Shown: positions 22,590-32,278 of the stretch, one piece after another
Layout of the letters: the number at the start of each line of letters is the position of its first letter
Numbering within the stretch: the first letter of the stretch is position 1
From: Garcia nutans
Lineage: Eukaryota > Streptophyta > Magnoliopsida > Malpighiales > Euphorbiaceae
NCBI GenBank assembly: GCA_947685225.1
Contig: CANTUV010000062.1
Span: 17,566,501-17,630,500 of the forward strand
Length of the DNA: 64,000 bases
Direction of reading: 5' to 3'
The notes under the pieces: model-generated
Database searches by the model: none
The model's input: only the letters and a program-made list of their open reading frames with translations
What the model was told of the DNA's origin: nothing
Translations under genes and position numbers: made by a program

Positions 22590-24935
22590 CTAAGAAGGAG
22601 GTGGTGGATCATGATTAAACAAAACTCTGAAAAAGTCATCGCCTAAAGAAGGAGGAGGCATATCATCTATTCCGAGTCCACCTAAAGAAGGAACACCTGA
22701 ACTTCTATTACCATGGAATTTAGATTTGTAATGGTCCTCATCCAAAGTAGACGAAAGGATCTTCCTCTGACTGATGGTACAATTTTTCAAAATGGACAAC
22801 CTGTTGGCGACTAGCAGCTAACTCTTCTTGCAGTTTCTTGTTTTGTTCCTCAAGCATCCATTGTGAGTCAGAAAGGAAAGGGTAAGAACATACATAATCA
22901 TGTATACATGTAGCATAAATCATAATGGAATAGGATAACCTACTAGGTAATTCATATCAACACCTTATAGATGAGATGGCATCTCTGGTAGATTAGAATG
23001 AGCAAAGGGAGGAGCATCAGAGAAAGGTCCAGCCTCAAGACCAAATGAGCCAGTAGCCTGCAAATAATCATTAAAATAGTCAAAACAAGTTAAGAAAGAA
23101 GTAATTGCAATGACAAGATGGTAAAAGTTTACTTGAGAGGTGCTAGCCCCGGGATGAGGGGTGGACCCTCCTCCCTCCTCGTGATACTCCTCTTCATCCT
23201 CATCTTCCTTGGGAATTTCTCAAACACCAACAAGAGATATGTCAAAGCTTAAGAGTCCTACTCGAATAAATTGGGTATATGATACATTCGGTAGGTAGAG
23301 AAAGATTTTGATATCATAACCATGCCGAGCTAACCACCATGCATTCTCCGGCATTGATGCGATATTTAAAGTATACTTTGGGCAATTCATCAGAATCCTC
23401 TGTCATTCGAGACCAAGGAACCACTCATACACCATCTCCCTGAGAAACCAGCCACTAGACATAGGGCCAGCAATGACTCGGTGGGTATGCTGAAAAGGCA
23501 GTGCAGCGTTCATGGAAGAAGACCTGTTCGTCTACTCTTCCATGTTCCACCAAGCCAAATTGATCTATGGGATGACACAAGGTAAGTAAACATTTTACAT
23601 AAATTTTAAAGTATACTAATATTATTATACCTGGCCTCAGGTTAAGCAACTCAAGAGATAGCGTTGGGTGTGCACATGGTGAGAGCCAGGAACTACTACA
23701 TGATCTGACAACCAAAAATTAAACCTTGGATACCTAATTCTCTTTTGGGAAATGGCTAGAACCCTCACAAAATTGTATTCATATGCCCATACCAGCAATA
23801 ACAATGAAAATCAAATTCATACAAGTATAAGCATGAAATTGACAATGGTAGAAGAAGAATACCTCGAAAACCACCATGAAACCAATGAAAGACTTCTTAT
23901 TCCTGCAAATCTTGTTTAGTCCATGATAGAGACAAGCAAGGCCAGCTTCACCCCAGTCGTAAAGCGGTACCATACTCATATTAGTAAGGGCCCTCAACAC
24001 CGACAGATGGATGGCAGACTTGGTGTTGCATAACATGGTCGACCCAAGAAAATACAGTAAAAATGTTGGAGCACATTGTTTGGCTATTTCTCTATGAATA
24101 TGTCCATCATAGTTCATCCAATAACTATGAGTCGGCTCAATTTTTATCTTGAAAGGCTCTTTTAATAACGGTTCCATACCGATTAACTGCTGAATCTCTT
24201 CATGTGTCAGAATATCATTGGTAAAAGGGACCGAAAGGCCATAGTACTGGATACCAGTTATGGCTATATAATTGATTGGACCAATGGTCATCTCTCTTAC
24301 AGGTAAGTGAAAAGTATGGGTTGTGTCCATCCACTACTCCGATAATGCTTGAACTACACTCCTATCTATCAAACACTCCTCATATGGTAATTGCAAGATA
24401 ATGTTTCAAAACCACACTCTTGGACAATCCATTTTATCCAAGAAGGTGCTACATCATACCATTGTCGGGCTTTATAGACACACTCTCCGTCTCGGATAAC
24501 ACAGCGATCTCGCTAACATGGAGCCAGGTAAGTTAACACGAGGTAAGTATATCATCATACCAATACCACTTATTCATAGACTAAACTTACTCCTTATGTT
24601 CTATTTTAATTTATATATTTATTAATTTATCAAATTCTTAAAATAGTCTACTAATTAATTTATTTTTTCTAATCTTTAGTACTATTAAAAAATTATTATT
24701 ATTAAGATAATAAAATGAAATAAAATAATAAGTACATATTTATACTATTAAAATATTAAGTTGCATTGTATGTTAGTTTTTTTTATTTTAACTGCGATGA
24801 AGCTACATCCTAGCTAGTAGACTTACAGTTTCATTTTCGTACCGTCGAATAAATTCCACACAATAATAAATCTCCATAATAGGCATCACTCCAATTCAAT
24901 ATCGCCATAGTCCAACACAATTAAATAAAGGATTT
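22590..24935 (-). pseudogene. Antisense plant-mobile-domain (PMD) gene of Ogre/Tat copy 1
   Basis: A multi-exon gene opposite to pol. Readable exons (descending): exon 1 about 24930-24790; exon 2 24512-23863, with VYKARQWYDVAPSWIKW then the PMD signature TTHTFHLPVREMTIGPINY and ITGIQYYGL; exon 3 23792-23631, with VWAYEYNFVRVLAISQ and FNFWLSDHVVVPGSHHV; exon 4 from 23564 to about 23130, ending in an acidic tail. Further pieces hold a short coiled coil (EEQNKKLQEELAASRQQV, about 22800-22850) and a proline-rich end at 22590. PMD (aminotransferase-like, plant mobile domain) occurs in the MAIN/MAIL host proteins and in transposable elements. A frameshift after SCNYHMRSV, stops, and a lost acceptor AG before exon 3 show decay. 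Its sister at 55562-59314 keeps the same exon plan. Confidence 0.75.
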
Positions 24936-25440
24936 CAACTTATTGTCATAAATAATCAATAACAGTGTGCCAATATATGCAACTGAATTCTAGCCATAGA
25001 ATCCTCAAAAAAACATTGAGTAAATAACAACACATCCACAAAACTAGGGTCAAAACTCAAAATCCCTAGAAATTGGCGATGGTGAATAAACAAATCCAAA
25101 ACAAAATAAAATAGAGTCTCTAAGAATCCAACAAAATAAAGCAAATCCAACCATCAACAAATATCTAAGAATCTCTATTCAAATTGCAAGAAATAGAGTG
25201 TTGAAATCGCAAGAAATCGCAAGAAGAAAAATAAAATTTCAAAAGTTAAGAGTGTGTACCTGAATAGTGTGAAGAATGCTATAAAATTGAAGAAAAATGA
25301 TTAAATCCCCTCTAAATCATGAAATGGGAGTCGCAATCCCCTCTAGGATGAATGGGTATGTGATTTCGAGTGTGAGAGTGTAAAAATTTGAGAGAAAATC
25401 GGCAAAGAGGGAGAGAGGAGAGAGGAATTATGTTTAATTC
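24936..25440. other. Unassigned stretch with a pyrimidine patch on the - strand
   Basis: No gene can be supported. On the - strand, 25400-25440 reads as CTCTCTCC-type pyrimidine runs, which in plants are typical of core promoters and 5' UTRs. It could be the promoter/leader of the antisense PMD gene or the R/U5-like end of a truncated Athila LTR; the sequence does not decide. Confidence 0.4.
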
Positions 25441-25960
25441 AAAATCGGCTATGACTTAAAAACAAATAGACACGCCCATAGACACAGTCATGTCTATGGG
25501 CGTGTCATCATTACTACCTCTGAGCTAGTATGACACGCTACCGTTACTTAAATAAATCAACACAGCCAGTGACATGGGCATGTCACTGGGCGTGTGTGGC
25601 TACTATGAAGCTCAAATTTAACCAACAGAACACGACCATACACACGGGCGTGTCAATAGGCATGTTGTAGCTACTGTGGTGCTATTTAAATGACACATCC
25701 AGTGACATGAGCATGTCCCTAGTCGTATCATAGCAACTGTATCTAAAAATAAATGACACCCCCACTGACACTGGCGTGTCTATAAATTAAGCTCAAGTTA
25801 CCCCTCAAAAGAAACTTTTCCTCTACATATTCTAGTGAACTCAAAGCAACACACCACCAACCAATGATAGAAGAATTAAAAATCAACGAAACAAAATAAA
25901 AACACGAAAACTAAAGAAACAAATATAAAAAAATAAATAAAATAGTGGGTTGTCTCCTAC
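25441..25960 (-). repeat. GACACGCCC palindrome array, probable Athila U3-like DNA
   Basis: At least four inverted repeats. The best is GACACGCCCATAGACA at 25469-25484 with its perfect complement at 25491-25506 (16-bp arms, 6-nt loop). Another is CCAGTGACATG/CATGTCACTGG at 25566-25589. The composition matches the U3 of the 37775-39184 LTR. No TG..CA pair or target duplication was found, so this may be a truncated 3' LTR or 3' non-coding DNA of the Athila element. Confidence 0.6.
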
Positions 25961-26017
25961 CCAACACATCTTTAACGTCATATTAGTTGGATGTTCGGGA
26001 TTAGTTAATCCTTAGTC

Positions 26018-27180
26018 TTAGAGGTATAAAGCCTCCTTCAACTCATTCAAGTCTCCCCCTAAATACAGTTTAAGTCTTTTCCCATTAACCTTAAAATTCC
26101 CTTTTTCTGGATGAGTAATTTTGATTGTCCCATAGGGAAAAAATTCTTTGACCGTAAATGGACCAGACGATCTTGATTTTAACTTACCTGGAAAATGTCA
26201 AAGCCTTAAATTGTACAATAATACATGATCTTTGATCTCTAACTTAAAACTCTTTTTGTTCCTTAATGTGAGAACCATGCCATCTCTTAGTCCGCTCCTT
26301 ATACATCCTTGCATTGTCATAAGCTTGTAATCTCCATTCATCCAGCTCATTGATCTGTAATTTCCTTCTTTCACCTGAACTAGCTAGATCAAGGTTAATC
26401 TATTTTATAGCCCAATAAGCATTATGTTCAATTTCCATAGGTAAATGACAAGCCTTTCCATATACTAGCCTAAATGGTATAGTACCCAATGGAGTTTTGA
26501 ATAAAGTCCTAAAGGCCCATAGAGCATTGTCTAATTTCTCAGACCAATCCTTTCGGGATCGCTCTACAGGTTTTTCAAGAGTCCCTTTTATTTCTCTATT
26601 TGTGTTCACAACTTGGCCACTAGTTTGGGGATGGTAAGGAGTAGAAAACCTATATGTAACACCTAGCCTTTTGAAAACTTTCTCATGCTGAGCATTACAA
26701 AAGTGAGTACCCCTATCACTTATGATCGCTTTTGGTGTACCAAATCAAGAAAACAACTTTTTCAAAAACCTCATCACTACCCTAGCATCATTTGTTGCTA
26801 AAGCTTGGGCTTCAGGCCATTTAGAGACATAGTCTATAGCTACAAGAATATGTTTGTTACCAAAAGATCTAGGGGATGGTCCCATAAAGTCGATCCCCCA
26901 TACATCAAAGACTTCACACACTAGAATTCCATTTTGGGGCATCTCATCACGAGATGAGATATTTCCAATTCTTTGACAAAGATCACAACATTTCACAAAA
27001 TCATAGCTATCCCTAAAAATAGTGGGCCAATAAAATCCTGATTTTAGCACCTTTTGAGCAGTCCTATTGGCTCCCATATGACCACCAGTTGGTCCAGCAT
27101 GATAATGATGAAGAATATTCATCATTTCAGGCCACTCCATGCAACGCCAAATCATGTGGTCTTTACATTATCTAAACAAA
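26018..27180 (-). pseudogene. Integrase of the Athila element
   Basis: An H-H-C-C zinc-binding module is visible: HHYHAGPTGGHMG and CCDLCQRIGNISSRDEMP (27155-26930). The core begins VWGIDFMGPSPRSFG with the first Asp and VAIDYVSKWPEA (26900-26810). After a frameshift near 26745 it continues IISDRGTHF with the second Asp (about 26730), and the region of the catalytic Glu reads QVVNTNREIK, where the usual VE-x-SNR is V-NTNR, so the Glu is lost. The C-terminal part (LDNALWAFRTLFKTPLGTIP, 26540-26480) leads to ..LNELKEALYL and the stop at 26018-26020. Inactive. Confidence 0.86.
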
Positions 27181-27399
27181 AAAGGATCCTCCCAAAAGAA
27201 ATATTTCATGTCAGAAAAGAATTTTTTTCTTTTCTTGATAAGTCATATCTTTAGGGAGTTCCCTAGCAACCAAGTAATTCTAACAACTCCGCAAACCAAG
27301 GCACTTCAAAAGTTGAACCATTTACCTCATTTACCATGGCGTAAAGCTGCTCATCGGGGAAATGGTCATCAATATTCCCTTCTTTGAACTTCTCTAAGG

Positions 27400-27900
27400 T
27401 TGGGTTCTCCAAGCGAGAAAGGTGATTTGCTGCCAGATTTTCAGCTCCCTTTTTTGTCTTGAATCTTCAAATCAAATTCCTGTAATAACAAAACCCAATG
27501 AATTAGCCTAGGCTTTGCATTCATTTTGGCAAATAAATACCTCAAAGCTGAGTGGTCCGTATACACAATCACTTTGGACAAGATTAGATATGATCTAAAC
27601 TTGTCATAAGCAAAAACCATAGCTAGAAGTTCTTTCTCTATAGTTGTGTAATTGGCCTGGATTGCATTCAGCGTCTTACTTGTATAATAGATGGGCTGAA
27701 AATGCTTCTTTTTATGTTGACCCAAAACTGCCCCCACTGCAATATCACTTGCATCACACATTAGGTCGAATGGCAAATTCCAATTGGAAGCCATAATGAT
27801 TGGAGCATGGGTCAATTTCTCCTTAAGATTTATGAAAGATCTTAAACATTCTTCGTCAAACACAAAATCAACATCCTTCTCAAGAAGTCTTGTTAGAGGA
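27400..27900 (-). pseudogene. RNase H of the Athila element
   Basis: A 140-codon open segment (27863-27441). FDLMCDASDIAVGAVLGQ gives the first catalytic Asp, TTIEKELLAMVFAYDKFR the Glu, and VYTDHSALRYLFAKMNAKPR the second Asp. LHWVLLLQEFDLKIQDKKG-type sequence closes the domain. It follows the RT in the same order as in all Ty3 elements. This is one of the best kept pieces of the element. Confidence 0.88.
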
Positions 27901-28010
27901 TGAGCTATCTTAGAAAAGTCCCGTAGAAGCCTGCATGTCCCAAAAAGCTTCTGATGACCTTGACTGATGTGGGGGGTGGTAGTTTTTCAATGGTTCCACC
28001 TTAGCCCGAT

Positions 28011-28712
28011 CTACCTCAATACCCTTGCTTGAAATCTTGTTCCCAACACGATTCCTTCTTGAACCATGAAATGACATTTTTCCCAATTAAGTACTAGGTT
28101 TGTGTCCTCACATCTTATCAAGACCTTCTCAAGGTTTTCCAAACAACCTTCGAATGAGCTGCCATAAATTGAGAAATCATCCATGAACACCTCCATAATA
28201 TCCTCAATAAGCTCATCTAAGATTGCCACCATGAACCAATGAAAAGTTGTAGGTGCGTTGCATAATTCAAATGGCATCGTTTGATATGTGAATGTCCCAT
28301 ATGGATAGGTGAATGTAGTTTTCTCTTGGTCTTTCAGGGCAATAGGAATTTGAAAGTAGCCTAAAAGGTCATCCAAAAAGCAATAGTACTCATGCCCAGA
28401 CAATCTCTCCAACATCTGATCAATGAAGGGCAAAGGAAAATGGTCCTTCCTAGTTGCATCATTCAACTTTCGGTAGTCGATGCAAACCCTCCAAACTGTT
28501 CTTCAAGGAATTAGCTCATTATTTCCATTGGGAACCACCGTCATCCCTCCTTTCTTTGGTACTACCTGAACCGAGCTCACCCAAGAGCTATCCGAAATTA
28601 GATATATAATTCCCGCATTAAGTAGCTTAATTGCTTTAGCTTTAACTACTTCTTTCATCTTAGAGTTTAGTCTCCATTGTGGTTGCACCACTGGCTTGAA
28701 TTCATCCTCCAT
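28011..28712 (-). pseudogene. Reverse transcriptase of the Athila element
   Basis: Reads VQPQWRLNSKMKEVVKAKAI, SSWVSSVQVVPKKGGMTVV and NELIP (28712-28503). After a frame break it continues MNDATRKDHFPLPFIDQML, EYYCFLDDLLGYFQIPIA, TFTYPYGTFTYQTMPFEL and the catalytic box VFMDDFSIYG near 28165-28195 with both Asp intact. GYFQI replaces the usual GYNQI. The family-B insertion lies upstream, between RT and protease. One internal frameshift and the missing start to polyprotein make it non-functional. Confidence 0.9.
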
Positions 28713-31130
28713 CAGTATTTTGTGAGTGTAATAGGATGGACTAATACCTTTGATATCTGCTATCTTCCCAGCTATAACTTGCTTATGATTTTGTAATAAC
28801 TCGAAGAGTTTTACCTTCTACTAAAAACATAGGTGGAAACTTAAAATAATTGGCAATTTATTCTCCTTTCCCAAGAATCCATACTCAAGATGATTCGGAA
28901 GGATCTTAAGCTCTAAATTGGGTGGATCAATCATAGATGGTCACAGATTCTATTCTTTTGGCATTTCAATGGTTTCATACGCCCGACTCTTAAATGATTT
29001 GCTTGCTTTAAGATAAGCAAGCTGCTCCTGTCACATCCCAAAATTTAGGTAGTCGAGTATTAGGTAAGAAGGATATAAGTAAGTGATCAAATAGAGGCTC
29101 GAGATAGTCAAAAACAAAATCGGTGTGCAAAGGAGGCCAGTGAAGTCGACGGGACCTAAAGGTAATTTTTCGAAAGGCCGAGGACCTAAGAGTAATTTTC
29201 CAAAAAGTTGTACTGGAGGTTTTTAATAGTGCACATAACATATTCTAAAAATGGAAATTAGAGAAAAATTGGGTCACAACTACGCTTAACGGTTTTTCCA
29301 GAAAATGCCCCGTTAAAGAGAAATGAAGACATGTAGACTAGGGGCATTTTGGTCATTTTTATTAAAATTTATACATGAATCCAAAGTAGAAAATAAACAT
29401 AAGAGTAAGTAGAGGATGTCGAGGGGTTGAATATGAAATGATCTTCAGTAGAAACGGAGCCCGGACAAAACCCGAGCAAAGAAAGGACCTAAAGGAAATT
29501 TTGTACAAAGTCAAGGGCTTATTGGTAATTTTTCAAAACGGCTTGGAAACCTAAAATAGACCTTATAAATAGAAAGTAGAGGTCGATAGGATCAAAACTA
29601 TATGTAGTTTGACTCGTGGAACTGTACGGTTTAAAAGATATGATCGATTAATTGACGGAACGTAAAGTGGGCCCGGTTTCGTGTCGGGACCGTATGGGTA
29701 ACACGGGACAAATTTAGGGTATCCAATGGGAAGAGAGACAAGTGGGAAGAAGTAATGGGAAAGAAAACTATAAAAATCTCTTATTGGCCAATCAAAAGTA
29801 ACCATTTAGCATGAGTATTAAATGAAGAAAGAGAAAGGTGGACAAGTGGTCTTAAAGGATTTATCCAACACATAAGGTGATCATCATTTCTCATATATAT
29901 ATATATATATATATATCATGAAATGAAGAACAAACCCTCTCTTTTCCACATCCAAAATTTCGGCCACAATAAGAAATACCAAAGGACTTCCAAGTTTTTT
30001 TTCCAAGTTTGATTTTTCAAGGTAAGTTTTAAGGTTTTCAAGTATGTAGACTTTAATTTTAGTATCAATTTTAGGTATTTATATATTTATTGGGAGATTG
30101 GAGATTAGAGTCTTTATGTGGAATTGGAAAAATTTTAAGTAAGTGATGAGATTAATTGATTAAATGGAAGAATCAAGATGTATAAAGTTTAATAAGGTTG
30201 GATTAGGGTTTCGGTTGAAAAGAAGTGGAGAATAACTTATTATTTTAAATTTCTAAGGTTTATATTTAAGGTTGTGTTCTTGAATATCTTGAAGGAAAAA
30301 TAAAGATTAAGGAAGGAGAAGAAGGAAAAGCAAAAGGGAATTAAAAGAGCAAGGTTTGGTACTTTAACCATTGAACTCATTTTGAAAATTTTTCTGTTTT
30401 ACTATTAGTAAAATGTTGTGACTTGTATGATTTTTAATTAAATATAGAAAAATTATATTGTGTTGAATTTTGGATATGTTGTTGTTTATTAAGTCTAGTA
30501 TTTGAGAAAAATAATTTGGAACCACATTGATTGAATTTATTTTACGGAATTCATAAAATTTAGAACTGCTGCCAGGATGCAGGGCAACTGGAGCAGTCTG
30601 GTTGGGTGAACTAGTTGACCAAGATTTTGTGTCCATTTTGATATAAAATTTTAAAGTAATGATTTTAAGATGTAAAACTAAATTCTTTAAAAATTTTAGA
30701 GTTTTTAGCCAAGTGGATTATTTTATACAAATTTTCTAAAACAAGGATCAAGTTGGGTCAAGAACCAGAGTTTATTGTTCATATGGAAATTTTTCATTAC
30801 TAACTTGGTCAAAAACTTGGTGTGGGTGTTTTATCATTTTATTTTTGGTATTGAGTTTAATTATGATATGAAGAATAAATTAAGATGGAAAATATGTGAA
30901 TACATATGATACATATGTGAGTATATAAGATATTTGTGTAAATATATATTGTATATACATGGAGAATATGTGGTATGTATATGAAGTGAATAGGTATATA
31001 TGAAACCGGTATATTATTTATGCTCTACTCGGTAAATGGGTAAAACCGGTCTGGAATGGGGGTTTGGCATGCTATCCTACCGGCAGTACTGTCTTAACGG
31101 CTTCGGTCGGGATATTACTTACGCGCGCGC

Positions 31131-31318
31131 GGTTATATCGTGTGAGGTCAAGATCATGGCAACTAGTCGTGTGAGACCAAGACCACGCGGTTATATCGTG
31201 TGAGGTCAAGATCATGGCAACTAGTCGTGTGAGACCAAGACCACGCAGTTATCATGTATATTCCATATCGTGTGAGACCAAGACCATGGCAATTAGTCGT
31301 GTGAGGTCAAGACCACGC
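31131..31318 (+). repeat. 58-bp tandem repeats inside family-B LTR
   Basis: Two full copies and a diverged third of a unit carrying GTGTGAG(G/A)(T/C)CAAGA; repeated at 34363-34552 in the other LTR. Confidence 0.8.
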
Positions 31319-31517
31319 GTAACTCTATACGAGGCCTCATTCCGAGATTGGTGTATTCGTAATTACCTTGTGGAACGAAATGATAAAATGATAATAACTA
31401 AATATATGACATGTATGGATTACTTTTACTGTGATATTATTTTTCAATACGACTCATTGCTTTTAAAAGTGCATTATGCTTTTATTATTTATTTTCCGTA
31501 ATTAGTTAAAGTACCCA

Positions 31518-31556
31518 CTAAGCAATGCTTAGCGAGTTTAGTTTCTTCTAAACTCG
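31518..31556 (+). other. Twin hairpin in family-B LTR
   Basis: CTAAGC-AAT-GCTTAG (31518-31532) abuts CGAGTTTAG-TTTCTT-CTAAACTCG (31533-31556). The same pair is at 34749-34787 and, reversed, near 60444-60484. Its position in the LTR matches the twin hairpin of family A. Confidence 0.75.
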
Positions 31557-32045
31557 TAGGTTATTAGCAAGGAGACAGTAGTGACCAGAGGAGTCCTGCG
31601 ATCTGCCGGTCATCAACAAATTTAGGTGGTGCGCTTCATTTTGTATTTTGGTATTAGAAATTGGCATGTACTTATTTGAATAATACAAAGCGATAACTTG
31701 ATGTAGAATGTAAATCTAGTAATGTATAATAACTGTATGGTTTTGTGTTGAGTTGGATTGTGAATATAGAAGTGTGAATTCTTTTTTGTAGGATTGTAGT
31801 TGAGGTTACAAGGGTGGATTATTGGGAGTGTGCTTGAGTTGAATTGTGAAACAAAATGTTTTTTTTCAATAATAAGAAAAATCAGTTTTGTCGAAACTTG
31901 GGACCTCCAATTTTAGGGGAGGTTATGGCAAATTTTTTTTTAAAAATCTGTACTTAAAATTGGCTAAGTAAAATATTAAGACACAACCACCATGAGATAA
32001 CAGTCCATCTTGGTCTATAAACGTAGGCTAAGATGGGGTGTTACA

Positions 32046-32278
32046 TTTAGTGGTATCAAAGCATAGGTTTAGTCGATTTTGGGAGATAGGTAGTAAGTAA
32101 ATAACTATGTGTACCATGTAAGATAAAGTAAGGAGAAAGTTATATTATGAATAGGTAAAAGTACATGCCAGATAGGAATTGATAATCGAGTTATATGTTG
32201 ATGATGTGTAATTACACATAAGAATCATGCATGAATAAGTAAGTTTCGAGGCGAAACTTAAATTAAGGGAGGTAGAAT
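32046..32278 (+). other. Minimal interior of family-B element
   Basis: 233 bp with primer site at its left end and purine-rich AAGGGAGGTAGAAT at its right end (32264-32278). No ORF. Apart from these priming signals I see nothing in it. Confidence 0.88.
32051..32062 (+). other. tRNA-Met-like primer-binding site of family-B element
   Basis: TGGTATCAAAGC, one mismatch to TGGTATCAGAGC, 5 bases after the LTR. Confidence 0.8.

Larger units (their letters stand above)
1..24935 (+). mobile_element. Ogre/Tat-type Ty3 retrotransposon, copy 1 (degraded, nested, 3' LTR not seen)
   Basis: A long Ty3/gypsy element read on the + strand. The order is partial 5' LTR, primer site, leader, gag, aspartic protease, G-patch-like linker, reverse transcriptase, first RNase H, second (archaeal-type) RNase H, integrase, a 3' UTR with GAAAACCC..AAGGG repeats, then two genes in antisense. 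A second RNase H, a G-patch after the protease and antisense extra ORFs are known traits of the Tat/Ogre lineage. The copy is old: each domain has stops or frameshifts. It is split by an Athila solo LTR (4707-6463) and a family-A element (7896-17933). I cannot find its 3' LTR; past about 24935 the sequence passes into Athila-like DNA, so the 3' end was probably lost or displaced. The right boundary is approximate. Confidence 0.8.
29029..32045 (+). repeat. 5' LTR of family-B element
   Basis: 3017 bp. It contains a TA microsatellite (29896-29916), the central block shared with family A (30388-30791), a 58-bp tandem unit near 31131-31246 (GTGTGAGGTCAAGATCATGG / GTGTGAGACCAAGACCACGC), and a twin hairpin at 31518-31556. 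No genes. Confidence 0.9.

Noticed and set aside
22590..24935. Reading the PMD gene as a host MAIN/MAIL-type gene
   Set aside because: It has stops and frameshifts, a second equally decayed copy in the same element context, and lies antisense between pol and the expected LTR. A transposon-borne gene fits better, although one intact relative elsewhere could change this.
31214..31501. A 95-codon ORF with SRVRPRPR repeats
   Set aside because: It follows the 58-bp tandem units of the family-B LTR and is not open in the second LTR.
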